DNA from: Bryobacteraceae bacterium
GTDB lineage: Bacteria; Acidobacteriota; Terriglobia; Bryobacterales; Bryobacteraceae
Reading direction: 5' to 3'
NCBI GenBank assembly: GCA_026129905.1
Contig: JAHCHE010000004.1
Span: 186,001-250,000, forward strand
Length of the DNA stretch: 64,000 bases
Made by a program: the position numbers and the translations under genes. Positions 14,807 through 23,375 of the stretch are shown here, piece after piece. The notes below the pieces were generated by a model, which saw only the letters and a list, made by a program, of their open reading frames with translations, did no database searches and was not told the origin of the DNA. Within the stretch, counting starts at the first letter, position 1; each line of letters opens with the position of its first letter.

Positions 14807-16116
14807 GTCACACCTCCTGACGGGGCAACCGCCGGACGGCCGGCGGGGCCCGCCTCGATCCTGTCGGATGCGTCGATTCCGGTGAACAGGGCCGCGGCGA
14901 TGGCGCAGAGCGCCGCCGCCACAAAGAACGGCACATCCCAGCCGTAGCCCCTCACTAAGTACGCCAGCAACGCGGGTGAAACCGCGCCTCCTATATTACC
15001 GAAAGTGTTCATGACGGCGGAGACGGAGCCGGCGAAATCGCCGCCGATATCGAGCGGAATGGCCCACGAGACGCCGACGGTCAGTTCGAGGCCGAAGACG
15101 CCGACGCAGGTGTAGGCGACGCAGGTCCGGGGATCGCTGGTGATGGTGGCCAGCAGGATGCCTCCCGCAGCGATCAGGAAGCCGAGGATGGCAACCGAGC
15201 GGCGGGCCACTTTAAGGTTCCCCGTGCGTTTGGCGATATGGTCCGAACTCCAGCCGCCGGCGAGATCGCCGAGAGTTCCAGCCAGCAGTGGCAGGGCCGC
15301 GTAGAAGCCCATCTGCTTGAGGTCGAAGCCGCGATGGTCGTGCAGGTACTTCGGGAACCAGTCCAGGTAAACGGAGATGCAGTATCCGTAGAGGGCGTAC
15401 ATCGCGGAGAGTCTCCAGAGCGTGCCGCTGGAGAGAATGGCGCGCCAGGGCACGGACTTCGATCGCGGGGGGCGGCGCCCGCCGAGCGACGTCTGGATGA
15501 GCTCGCGTTCGGCGGCGTTCACCGAGGCGTGCTCTTCCGGCGTGTCGCGATAGTAGACGAACCAGACCGCCGCCCAGACGAGGCCGAGCAGGCCGAAGAC
15601 GAAGAACGGCGTTCGCCATCCATAGGCGAGGATGAGAAAGACGACAAGCGGGGGCGTCAGGGCGGCCCCGAGACGGGAGCCGGCGTGCGTTAGGCCCTGC
15701 GCATAGCCGCGCTCGGTGGGCAGCATCCAACGGGAGAGAGAGCGCGTGGCAATAGGGAAAGCGCCCGCTTCGCCGACTCCAAACAGGAAACGGAACACCG
15801 CCATCGACCCGGCGTTCCAGGCGAGCGCGGTGACGGAAGTGAACAGGCTCCACCAGGTAACGATGAGCGTGAGGGCGCGCCGCGGTCCGATGCGGTCGCC
15901 GAGCCAGCCGCCGGGGATCTGGAACAACGCGTAGCCCCAGCGGAACGCGGCCAGAATCCAGCCGACGGTGACGAGCGTGAAGCCGAACTCCTTCTGGATG
16001 ACCGGGACGGCGGAGGAGATGACCACCCGGTCCATGTAGGTGATCATGTAGGCGGCCACGGTCAGCCAGAGGACAATATGGCGCACACGGGTCGGGCCGG
16101 TTGTCTGTTGGGGCAT
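14803..16116 (-). CDS. MFS transporter, anion:cation symporter (ACS) type
   Basis: A 437-residue major facilitator with 12 predicted helices. The N-terminal MDRVVISSAVPVIQKEFG, GYALFQIPGGWLGDRIGPRR and GVGEAGAFP motifs are typical of the ACS family (hexuronate, galactonate, glucarate and related organic-anion transporters). The substrate cannot be read from sequence. It is the first gene of a unit running to 10771 in which every junction overlaps or nearly so (GTGA, ATGA, 3-base gap, ATGA). That suggests an imported acid or sugar acid handled by the ferredoxin/Cys-rich pair and the two glycosyltransferase-like proteins. The ATG start is 175 bases from the divergent sigma-like gene. Confidence 0.88.
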   Translation of the reverse strand: MPQQTTGPTRVRHIVLWLTVAAYMITYMDRVVISSAVPVIQKEFGFTLVTVGWILAAFRWGYALFQIPGGWLGDRIGPRRALTLIVTWWSLFTSVTALAWNAGSMAVFRFLFGVGEAGAFPIATRSLSRWMLPTERGYAQGLTHAGSRLGAALTPPLVVFLILAYGWRTPFFVFGLLGLVWAAVWFVYYRDTPEEHASVNAAERELIQTSLGGRRPPRSKSVPWRAILSSGTLWRLSAMYALYGYCISVYLDWFPKYLHDHRGFDLKQMGFYAALPLLAGTLGDLAGGWSSDHIAKRTGNLKVARRSVAILGFLIAAGGILLATITSDPRTCVAYTCVGVFGLELTVGVSWAIPLDIGGDFAGSVSAVMNTFGNIGGAVSPALLAYLVRGYGWDVPFFVAAALCAIAAALFTGIDASDRIEAGPAGRPAVAPSGGVT

Positions 16117-16291
16117 GAGGATTCCGAGATCGTATCAGACTGGAGGGGCGATTCTGAAGGGGATCGTTTTGGGGTGCGAGGTTTTCCCTGGCCGGCGCAC
16201 TATCGCTTAGGCGTCATCACATATAACTTCGCGGCAGTGGTGTCGGCCGGAGCGAACGCCGGGCGAACAACGGCCGCGGACCGGAGGCGAG

Positions 16292-16852
16292 TTGACTCTA
16301 GTAGCGCCCGATCCCCCTGTCTCGGCCCGTCGCGCGCGATCGTCTTCCACCGGAGACGTGGAAGACCTGACATCGGTTCTTGAGGAGATACGGAGAGGAG
16401 ACCCCAACGCGGAAGCCGTTTTGGCGTCGGCGTGCGCCCCGGGAATCCGGCACATGCTGAAGCGGCGGTTCGGAAAGGAAGAACTGGAACAGCGGCTGGA
16501 ACAGGTTCTGGCCGCGATGATGGAGCGCATCCGGCGCGGCTGGACGCCGGAGAGCGGCCGCATTACGCCGCTGGTCTACGAGGCAATCGGCGCCTGCCGG
16601 CTGGGCCCGAAGCGGGAGGGACGGACGGCGCGGGGCGAGGATCTGGAGGCGATCCGGCAAGCCTTGGCCGGCCTGTCGGCGAAGGAGAGGGAAGCTCTGA
16701 CGCGGTACTATCTGCGCGGGGAGGATCCGCAAGAGATTGTCGAATCCCTGGGTCTGCGCCGGGAGCGGTTTGACGCCCTTATTGCCAGGCTGAAGAGCCG
16801 GGTCTCGCCCAGGAAAGCAAGCAAGACGGTGGCGGCGGGCAGCCGCGGGTGA
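16292..16852 (+). CDS. small sigma-70/ECF-like regulator
   Basis: The C-terminal part of this 186-residue protein reads like sigma region 4: IRQALAGLSAKEREALTRYY, then GEDPQEIVESLGLRRERFD and ALIARLKSRV, a helix-turn-helix with the usual spacing. The middle (VLASACAPGIRHMLKRRFGK, LEQVLAAMMERI) could be a divergent region 2, but it lacks the strong motifs seen in the TIGR02999 factor at 9770. The start is TTG at 16292 with GGAGG five bases before it. It is transcribed divergently from the MFS-ferredoxin operon, whose regulation it might influence. It could instead be a DNA-binding protein that is not a sigma factor. Confidence 0.65.
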   Translation: MTLVAPDPPVSARRARSSSTGDVEDLTSVLEEIRRGDPNAEAVLASACAPGIRHMLKRRFGKEELEQRLEQVLAAMMERIRRGWTPESGRITPLVYEAIGACRLGPKREGRTARGEDLEAIRQALAGLSAKEREALTRYYLRGEDPQEIVESLGLRRERFDALIARLKSRVSPRKASKTVAAGSRG

Positions 16853-16924
16853 AACCGATTCCGCTGCAAGGCGCGTGACATCGAATTCCGTTGCCCGAAA
16901 GGTTGTGGACGCCGCGTACCTGGC

Positions 16925-17671
16925 TCACAAGGCGCTCGGCCCGGGGCTGCTGGAGCGGGCCGGCTTTTGCAGAACCATCGTGATCCCGTCGCGGAACGTG
17001 GGCGGGAGGCAGCGCGATATGGTTCGCGCCGCCTTCGCCCCCCAGCCGGCGTCTCGGAAATAGTTCTGCACCGAGACGTGTACGGCCTCCAGCCCGGCGT
17101 CCGTGGCCAGCGATTTCAGCTCTGCCACCGTGTACTCCCGGAAATGGCCCGGATTCAGGGACGACTCGCGGATCATCTCGTACGGCTGGCGGCCGAGCAA
17201 CAGCATGACGCGTTTGGTCAGCGACGCCGCGTTCGGCGTTTGCAGCAGCAGGTAACCGCCCGTCCGCAACCACGAGGCGAGGCAGGCCAGCACCAGCGAC
17301 GGCGCCGCGTGGATGTGCTCGAGAACTTCGGCGAAGACGATCACATCCCAGGGCCCGATGGCCGGCCACAGCTCCGGGCGCTGCGCTTCATTCAGGTCCC
17401 ATTCGTAGTGCTGTCCGCCATCGAGGCGATAACGGACATCCGGGAATCCCAGCGAATCGACGGCGGCTTCCGGCCAGTGGGCGGCGATGGCGCGCGTCAG
17501 CGGCGACAGCCCGATGTCGAGAACCCGGACCGGCCCGCGCCCCGCGATCAGCCGGTCGAGCGTCGACAGCAGGTACTCGAACCGCCTTCGATGGAAGCGG
17601 AAGTACTCCCCACCGTCGTCGGCCGCCTCCTCCCAGCCGGCGCCTTGGAAATAGTTTTTCACCCCGTTCAC
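16925..17671 (-). CDS. class I SAM-dependent methyltransferase
   Basis: 248 residues with methyltransferase motifs: PVRVLDIGLSPLTRAIAAHW (motif I is DIG-L rather than DxGxG), a hydrophobic IGPWDVIVFAEVLEHIH (motif II), and GGYLLLQTPNAASLTKRV. The N-terminal RFHRRRFEYLLSTLDRLI suits polysaccharide- or lipid-modifying methyltransferases of the Methyltransf_11/23 type. The GTG start at 17671 is four bases after the OtsAB stop, so it is likely expressed with the trehalose enzyme. A methylated trehalose or sugar product is possible but purely inferred. Confidence 0.8.
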   Translation of the reverse strand: MNGVKNYFQGAGWEEAADDGGEYFRFHRRRFEYLLSTLDRLIAGRGPVRVLDIGLSPLTRAIAAHWPEAAVDSLGFPDVRYRLDGGQHYEWDLNEAQRPELWPAIGPWDVIVFAEVLEHIHAAPSLVLACLASWLRTGGYLLLQTPNAASLTKRVMLLLGRQPYEMIRESSLNPGHFREYTVAELKSLATDAGLEAVHVSVQNYFRDAGWGAKAARTISRCLPPTFRDGITMVLQKPARSSSPGPSAL

Positions 17672-17675
17672 CCGC

Positions 17676-19883
17676 TCAACCGGAACCCGCCATCCGCCGC
17701 AACAGCTCCACCGCGTCGTCCGGCGAAGGCGTCCAGAACCTCGCGGAGCTTGGCGCCCGGCCGACGCGCACCGTCCAGGCCCGCGGTCCCATCCGGCCGA
17801 ACACGTCCTCGTCGGCGCGATCGCTGCCGAGTGCGAAACGGAAGTCCGCGCCCGGCCGCTCTTCCAACAGTTGCTCCACGAATTGCGCCTTCTGAATCCA
17901 CAGCGGCCGGATCTCGACGCACTTGTGGCCGCGCACCGCGCTGACCTGCGTCTCGCTCAGCATCCGTTCCAAGAAACCTGCCAGCTCGCCCGCGAGCCAG
18001 TCGCCGAACTGCGGATCGGACAGCCGGTAGTGCCACGCGACGGAATACTCCCGTTCGTCGATGACGCTGCCGGGAGCGCGATCGGCGAACTGCTCCAGCA
18101 CGCTCATCACAGGGGCCTTCCACTCCGTCGAAAGGTTGGGATGCGCGGCGCGCCATTCTAACGCTCCGCCGGGCCGGATCAGCGCGCCGTGCTCGGCGGC
18201 CATCCACAGTCCCGGGATGCCGCCAAACCATTGCTCGAGGTCGGCGCGGCCTCGAACCGAGATGAGCGCGACGAGATTGGCCGGGTCGGCGGCCAGTCGG
18301 GCGATCGTCTTCTCGAGACCGGGCGGAGGCGCCGATTGCCGCCGGCTCGCCCCCGCGGGCGCCAGCGTCCCTTCGTAGCTGAAGCATAGCACGCGCTCGC
18401 GCGCGGCCCGATACGAGGCGGCGATCGCTTCCGGAGAGGCCTGCCCCGGCAACTCCTCCACCCGGCGCGCGCGCTCCGCGGCGGCTTCCCCAACCAGTTC
18501 GATGAAACGCTCGCTCCACGCGAAGGCGTTGTTGCGCTCCACCCTGCGCCGGAGCGCTTCCATCCGGTCCCGGCGCTCTTCCACCGGCATATCGAGCGCC
18601 CGCTCGATCGCCTCCGCCGTCCTCTCCTCATCGAACGGATTCACCAGCAGCGCCTCGCCCATCTCCTCCGCGGCGCCGGTGAGTTCACTCAGCACCAGGA
18701 CGCCTCCCCCCCGATTCGAAGCGACATACTCCTTGGCCACCAGGTTCATTCCATCGCGCAGCGGGTTGACCCAGCCGATGTCGGCTACGGCGTACAGCGC
18801 CACCAACTGCGCCCGCGAGATGCCGCGGTTGAGGTGGACCACCGGCGTCCAGTCGGGCGCGGCGTATTCGCCGTTGATCTCGCCCACCAGTTCGTTCACC
18901 TGCCGCCGCAGTTGCGCGTAAAACGGCGCCTTCTCGCGCGACGGTACGGCAACCTGGATCAGCGTCACCCGCCCGCGCAGATCCGCGTTGCGTTCCAGCA
19001 GCCGGCGGAACGTGCGCAACCGTAAAGGAATCCCCTTCGTGTAGTCCAGGCGGTCCACCGAAACGATGATGCGACGTCCTCGGAAGCGCTCCTCGTATTC
19101 CGAGAGGAAGTGGCGGGTCTGCGCATTCCCTTCGAGCATTCCGCGAAACTCCTCCGGCGCGATTCCGATCGGAAGCGCCTCCAGCCGGATCGTCCGGCCG
19201 GCGGATTCCACGGCGTTCATCCGGCTCTCCACGCCTCCCACCCGAAGCAGCGCCGAACGAAAGTGCTGAAGGTGCGCGTGGGTGTGAAAGGCGATGAGAT
19301 CGGCGCCCAGCAACCCCTGGAGTAGGTCCTCGCGACCCGGCAACAGGCGGAACACCTCCGAGGACGGGAAAGGAATGTGGAGAAAGAAACCGATGCGGGC
19401 ATCCGGCAGCGACTGGCGTAACATGGCCGGCAGCAGCATCAACTGGTAGTCGTGCACCCAGATCAGGTCGCCGGCCCGCGCGTTTTCCACAACCACGTCG
19501 TGGAACATACGGTTCGCTTCGATGTACGCCCGCCAGGCCTCCGGATCGTAGGAGAAGAACGCCGGAAAGTAATGGAAAACCGGCCAAATGGCCTGGTTCG
19601 AGTAGCCTTCGTAGAACAGCTCGACGACGCGTTCCGGCAGGTCCACCACGATGAAGCGGCGGCCGCCCGCCGCGCGGTCGATGGCTTCCTGGCGCGAAGG
19701 ATCGCCGCCGCCGGAGGGATCGCCGGGCCACCCGATCCAGATGCCGTCGTTTCGCCGGAGGATCGGATCCATCGCGGTGACCAGACCCCCGGAACTCGCC
19801 TGGACTCGCCATTCCTCCCCCGAGCGCCGGATGGTGACGGGCAGCCGGTTGGACACCACTACCAGCCGTTGTTCGGAATCCAT
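17676..19883 (-). CDS. fused trehalose-6-phosphate synthase / phosphatase-like protein (OtsA-OtsB), phosphatase half degenerate
   Basis: About 735 residues. The N-terminal GT20 synthase half is intact: VVVSNRLPV, SSGGLVTAMDP, WVHDYQLMLLPAMLR, FFLHIPFPSSEVFRLLP, DRLDYTKGI and DGMNLVAKEYVA. It would make trehalose-6-phosphate from UDP- or ADP-glucose and glucose-6-phosphate. The C-terminal HAD phosphatase half (from about 495) lacks key residues. Motif I DxDGT reads S502-Y-E504-G-T, so the nucleophile Asp is Ser. The motif II SGR reads SVR, and the GDD of the metal site reads G686-S687-D688. The phosphatase may therefore be inactive or regulatory. I chose ATG at 19883 with GGAGGT upstream, which starts exactly at the conserved VVSNRLP block; the frame opens earlier at 19934. 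Confidence 0.9.
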   Translation of the reverse strand: MDSEQRLVVVSNRLPVTIRRSGEEWRVQASSGGLVTAMDPILRRNDGIWIGWPGDPSGGGDPSRQEAIDRAAGGRRFIVVDLPERVVELFYEGYSNQAIWPVFHYFPAFFSYDPEAWRAYIEANRMFHDVVVENARAGDLIWVHDYQLMLLPAMLRQSLPDARIGFFLHIPFPSSEVFRLLPGREDLLQGLLGADLIAFHTHAHLQHFRSALLRVGGVESRMNAVESAGRTIRLEALPIGIAPEEFRGMLEGNAQTRHFLSEYEERFRGRRIIVSVDRLDYTKGIPLRLRTFRRLLERNADLRGRVTLIQVAVPSREKAPFYAQLRRQVNELVGEINGEYAAPDWTPVVHLNRGISRAQLVALYAVADIGWVNPLRDGMNLVAKEYVASNRGGGVLVLSELTGAAEEMGEALLVNPFDEERTAEAIERALDMPVEERRDRMEALRRRVERNNAFAWSERFIELVGEAAAERARRVEELPGQASPEAIAASYRAARERVLCFSYEGTLAPAGASRRQSAPPPGLEKTIARLAADPANLVALISVRGRADLEQWFGGIPGLWMAAEHGALIRPGGALEWRAAHPNLSTEWKAPVMSVLEQFADRAPGSVIDEREYSVAWHYRLSDPQFGDWLAGELAGFLERMLSETQVSAVRGHKCVEIRPLWIQKAQFVEQLLEERPGADFRFALGSDRADEDVFGRMGPRAWTVRVGRAPSSARFWTPSPDDAVELLRRMAGSG

Positions 19884-19986
19884 CGGTCGCCCACCTCCGC
19901 TGCGCGCCGGCCCAACGCGCCCCTTCTGTTTCAATTGTACTTCCCGGCCCCTTCAGGACCGGCGCCGACGATCCGATGTAGATAAT

Positions 19987-21111
19987 GTGACGATCCGGCG
20001 GTTGGAAGCCGCGTTGATTCCGGTCACCTTGCTGGCGGCGACGGCCGGTCTGATGCTGACGCTGACATGGCCGCTGCGGGAATTGATATTCGGCGGCGGA
20101 AACGACTTTCTGTCCTTCTACGCGGGCGGGCGCCTGGCCGGTGGCGAGGAGCTGTACAGCCGCGAGGCGGCGCGCGCGATCCAGCGCGAGGCTGCCGGGA
20201 TCGATTCCGAAACGCTGCCCTTCATTCGGATGCCATACTACGCCGCTGCGTTGAAGCCGCTTTCATCGCTGCCGTACCTCACCGCGTACGCGGTCTGGCA
20301 AGCCCTGAATCTGGCGGCGTGGGCCGCGTTCGCGCTGCTGATGCCGGGGCCCTCCCGGCTGACCGTGATCGCGCTGTCGGCCTGCGCGATCTCCATCTAC
20401 GTCAGCTTCCTGAACGGACAGGACCTCCCTTTGATCCTCCTCTTCCTGGCGGCGGCCCTGCGCCTCGAAGGCCGCGCAGGTTTCCGAGCCGGCTTATGCC
20501 TGTCGTTGTGCCTGGCGAAATTCCACCTGTTCCTCTTTGTTCCCGCGGTCGTTCTACTCCGCCGCCGCTGGCGTTTGGCGGCCGGCTCGGCGGTCGGCGT
20601 ATCCGCCCTGCTGGCCGTATCGTTTGCCGTCGGGGGCGCTGCGTGGCCTGCCGCCTACGTCAAGGCGCTGGCAAACGGGAACTTCCATTCCGGTTCGGTG
20701 GTAACTCCCAACATCGCGGGCCTGCTGGCGATCTCGGGACTGCCGTCCGCTCTGCTATGGCCCATCGGCGCGGCGTTCGCGGCCGCGGTCTGCCTGGCGG
20801 CGCTCCGCCGTCCTTTCCCCCACGCGCTGTCGGCGGCCCTGATCGCGGGAGTCCTCGTCGCGCCGCACGCCTTCCTGCAGGACACGGCGCTGCTTTTGCC
20901 GGCGTCGCTGCTACTGCGGTCACCGCGCCCGCAACGCCCGGTCAGGGTCCTGGCGACATTGATGGCAATACCGCCGCTCTACGCCGTGGAGTTCCTATGC
21001 TTGCCGCCCTGGGGAAGCCTGCTCCCGCTCGGCGCCATCGCCCTATTTATCGCCTTCCTGGTCGCTTCGCCTCCGGCGCCCGCGGCCAGTTCTCGCGTCA
21101 CCGGCGCCTAG
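19987..21111 (+). CDS. GT87/DUF2029-type polytopic membrane glycosyltransferase
   Basis: 374 residues with about ten hydrophobic segments. The first periplasmic loop carries NDFLSFYAGGRLAGGEELY, the N/DF..yY.A.......LY pattern of GT87 mannosyl/arabinosyltransferase-like (GT-C) proteins, followed by IRMPYYAAALKPLSSLPYL. A later FLNGQDLPLILLFLAAALRL also fits that family. It would transfer a sugar from a polyprenyl-phosphate donor on the outer face of the membrane. The GTG at 19987 is 103 bases from the divergent OtsAB gene. The last base pairs are shared with the convergent gene: the CTAG at 21108-21111 supplies both stop codons. Confidence 0.8.
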   Translation: MTIRRLEAALIPVTLLAATAGLMLTLTWPLRELIFGGGNDFLSFYAGGRLAGGEELYSREAARAIQREAAGIDSETLPFIRMPYYAAALKPLSSLPYLTAYAVWQALNLAAWAAFALLMPGPSRLTVIALSACAISIYVSFLNGQDLPLILLFLAAALRLEGRAGFRAGLCLSLCLAKFHLFLFVPAVVLLRRRWRLAAGSAVGVSALLAVSFAVGGAAWPAAYVKALANGNFHSGSVVTPNIAGLLAISGLPSALLWPIGAAFAAAVCLAALRRPFPHALSAALIAGVLVAPHAFLQDTALLLPASLLLRSPRPQRPVRVLATLMAIPPLYAVEFLCLPPWGSLLPLGAIALFIAFLVASPPAPAASSRVTGA

Positions 21112-23051
21112 CGGTAGAAGGGCTGCCAGTCGACCCACGCCGGACCGTAGTGCGGCTCCGGTTGACCGGCTTCGAGCGCGCCCAGATCCGGAGCGCGTCC
21201 GGCGTAGCCGTCATTGACGGTGGGGATCGGTTCGCCCGCGTCCACTGCCTTGCTTCCCGCCTTCAGTCGGAAATTCAGATCCATCGCGTGATAAACGGCA
21301 TGGCGGCGGGCCGGGTCGGGCGGGGTCATGCGCTCGAAAACATCAAAATCCACTTCGATGCCGTGGGCTTCCTGGCCCGTGGCGCTCCGGAAATCGGCGA
21401 GAGTCGCGAAGGTCTTCCAGTCGTTCCCCTCCGGCTCGTAAACCGTCCGCCCCGGCTGTGGTCCGAGCCAGGAGTACTGGGCGGCTGCTCCCCGGTTGGG
21501 GCGGTAGCCGTTGTAATCGGAGCTGAACGCGTCCGTGGCGTTGGCCCACGTCATGATGCCGCGGCCCGGAGTGTCCCGTCCGAGAAAGAGGTTGTTGCGA
21601 TAGTGCGCGTTCGAGTAGGGGTCGCGAACCGTCTGCTCCCCAATGATGGTGTTGTGGTAAACGAACAGCCCCGCCGGCTTGGCGGAGAACTTGAACGCGA
21701 CGCCGCTCGGGACGTGATACAGGAGGTTGCGAATGAAGTAGACCGGTCCGCCGAAGACGGGTTGCGAGCTGTAGCCGCCATGCGCGGCGTTCACGCCGCG
21801 GTTGTTGAACACGCGGATATTGTGCACCCCGCCGTCGGTCTCGATGAAGTCGTCGTTCGACATGTGGATGTCGTTGTTGTAGATGTCGATAGACGAAGCG
21901 CGCCGCTCCGGGTCCTGTTCGGGCGTTCCGTACGTCGAGATGCCGATGCCATCGTGAAAGTAGGCGATCGCGTTGCGCGCAATGACGTGGCCGGGGCCAT
22001 ACACTTTGACGGCGTAATAGCTGGTCAGCCGGTGCGAGCCGTACGGTCCGGCGCTCGCCCATAGCGGTCCGGTCCAGCCGATCAGGCGCGTGCGGTCGTC
22101 GCGCCCGAGAAAAATGTTATCGGCGATGTAGAAGTCGCTTGAGCCGGCGTACTCGGTCCAAACGCCGAATCCGACGTTCTCGAAGCGGCAGTTCTTCACC
22201 GTCAGACCCACGGCGCCGAGGACTTCCTTCTGTCCCGCGAAGATGGCGACGTCCGTGTTCCGGATGGTGAGTCCGTCGAAGATGTGATGCGCCGATGCCA
22301 TGACGTCGAACAGACGGTGGTTGCCGTCGCCGTCGAACACCACCTCGCCGTCGCCGGCGGCCTTGAGCGCAATGGGCCGGTCGGGCGTGCCCTTGAGCGT
22401 CAGCGACATCGAACCGTCGAACGGCGTCATCATCGGGTCGACGTAGTTCAGGCGTTCGGTTTTATACAGCCCGGCGTGCACCAGCAGCGTGTCGCCCGGT
22501 TGCGCTCGGCGCTCCCAAACGACGCTCCAGTCCCCGAGGCCGGCGCCGTAGTAGGCCTGCAGGATGCCGGTGAAGCTGGGCTCGATGCGTTCGCCTTCAT
22601 GCCCGGGCGGATAAACGTGGAGCGTCCGGCCTTTCGCATAAGGCTGCGGCTCGGTTCGCGTCCGCACCCGGACGGTATGAGTAGTCTGGCCGGTCACCCC
22701 GTCGGGGTCCGATAGCTGGAAGCGGCATTCGTATTCCGTGCCCGGCTGAAGATTCAGAATGCTGCCGGCGAACCCGTCGGGAACGGTGTAGTCCAGGTTC
22801 TCCCGCCGGCGATAGACCTTCTCTCCGCCGATTCGCACGAGCGGGAGGGCCGCCCGCCACGCGGCTTCTCCGGCGGCGCGGAACTCGACAGCGACGGTCG
22901 CGTTCCGGTTGACGTCGCCGCGGATCGACCATTCAAAGCCCAGATTGAGCAGCGTCGGATGTTCGACGACGAACCGTCCGCCTTCGGCGCCGTTCTGCGC
23001 CCACGCGCAGCCGGCGGCAACAAGAACGTAAGCGAGATGTCGGGAACCCAT
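21108..23051 (-). CDS. secreted right-handed beta-helix protein with N-terminal fibronectin-like domain
   Basis: 647 residues with a signal peptide (LAYVLVAAGCAWAQ). Residues about 25-130 look like a fibronectin type III or purple-phosphatase-N-like beta domain (TVAVEFRAAGEAAWRAALP, LQPGTEYECRFQLSD). The rest is a parallel beta-helix: GGEVV-type FDGDGNHRLFDVMASAHH, FDGLTIRNTDVAIF, LTVKNCRFENVGFGVW, FYIADNIFLG, IDIYNNDIHMSNDDFIE and FVYHNTIIGEQ. Such folds occur in polysaccharide lyases, pectinases and adhesins; no catalytic site can be assigned. A TATAAT on the minus strand (23063-23068) lies 12 bases upstream of the ATG. Confidence 0.85.
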   Translation of the reverse strand: MGSRHLAYVLVAAGCAWAQNGAEGGRFVVEHPTLLNLGFEWSIRGDVNRNATVAVEFRAAGEAAWRAALPLVRIGGEKVYRRRENLDYTVPDGFAGSILNLQPGTEYECRFQLSDPDGVTGQTTHTVRVRTRTEPQPYAKGRTLHVYPPGHEGERIEPSFTGILQAYYGAGLGDWSVVWERRAQPGDTLLVHAGLYKTERLNYVDPMMTPFDGSMSLTLKGTPDRPIALKAAGDGEVVFDGDGNHRLFDVMASAHHIFDGLTIRNTDVAIFAGQKEVLGAVGLTVKNCRFENVGFGVWTEYAGSSDFYIADNIFLGRDDRTRLIGWTGPLWASAGPYGSHRLTSYYAVKVYGPGHVIARNAIAYFHDGIGISTYGTPEQDPERRASSIDIYNNDIHMSNDDFIETDGGVHNIRVFNNRGVNAAHGGYSSQPVFGGPVYFIRNLLYHVPSGVAFKFSAKPAGLFVYHNTIIGEQTVRDPYSNAHYRNNLFLGRDTPGRGIMTWANATDAFSSDYNGYRPNRGAAAQYSWLGPQPGRTVYEPEGNDWKTFATLADFRSATGQEAHGIEVDFDVFERMTPPDPARRHAVYHAMDLNFRLKAGSKAVDAGEPIPTVNDGYAGRAPDLGALEAGQPEPHYGPAWVDWQPFYR

Positions 23052-23062
23052 GAATGCGGACG

Positions 23063-23068
23063 ATTATA
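23063..23068 (-). promoter_or_regulatory. consensus -10 box upstream of the beta-helix gene
   Basis: The minus strand reads TATAAT at 23068-23063, an exact -10 hexamer, 12 bases before the ATG at 23051. The best -35 candidate at 17-base spacing (TGCCAT) is weak. The box falls at the edge of the degraded reverse transcriptase remnant, so the promoter may have come with that insertion. If used, the leader would be very short. Confidence 0.3.
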
Positions 23069-23079
23069 TCGTTCGGCTG

Positions 23080-23235
23080 GACGCAATGGCAGGGGAAGAA
23101 TATGGACGAGACCTGGAGGCCAGAGTGACGGACCTCCATGGTCGAATCCATCGCGGAGCGTATCAAGCGCGCAGGCCTGTATCCCGAAAACCGATGGACG
23201 GCAACCATTGGGGATCGCAGCGCCTGGGTGGTGGC
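23080..23235 (+). pseudogene. remnant of a group II intron reverse transcriptase/maturase
   Basis: Frame 1 reads EEYGRDLEARVTDLHGRIHR followed by GAYQAR, which is the conserved block just before the reverse transcriptase palm in group II intron LtrA-type proteins. At about 23171-23178 the frame shifts, and the continuation is found in another frame as CIPKTDGRQPLGIAAPG, matching the family's YIPKxDGRQRPLGIAALED block. Only this roughly 50-codon piece remains; the YADD active site, maturase and endonuclease parts are gone, and the intron RNA domains were not recognised. It sits just outside the IS1380 element, so this spot has taken up mobile DNA more than once. Confidence 0.75.
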
Positions 23236-23375
23236 CCCCCCTGGGCTGAGACAGTCAGTTAAGACACGGTTCGCCGTTCCGTGAAAATTCATTGGACGGC
23301 GGTTCGGTTCCACGTCAAGATTGCGGTCGTGGACGACCGCGGATTCTTAGGCCGGTTGTCAAGGGGAAACCGGCT
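23236..23375. other. non-coding stretch between the intron remnant and the IS element
   Basis: About 140 bases with stops in all frames and no recognisable motif. It may be further decayed intron or flanking sequence. The left inverted repeat of the insertion sequence begins near its right edge. Confidence 0.4.

Noticed and set aside
20067-22064. 665-codon plus-strand frame
   Set aside because: Overlaps the GT87-like gene in another frame and the beta-helix gene in antisense; no domain and extreme Arg content.
23138-23281. 48-codon plus-strand frame (MVESIAERIKRAGLYPENRW and onward)
   Set aside because: It looks protein-like, but the same bases in the other two frames give contiguous group II reverse transcriptase motifs, which explain the region better.
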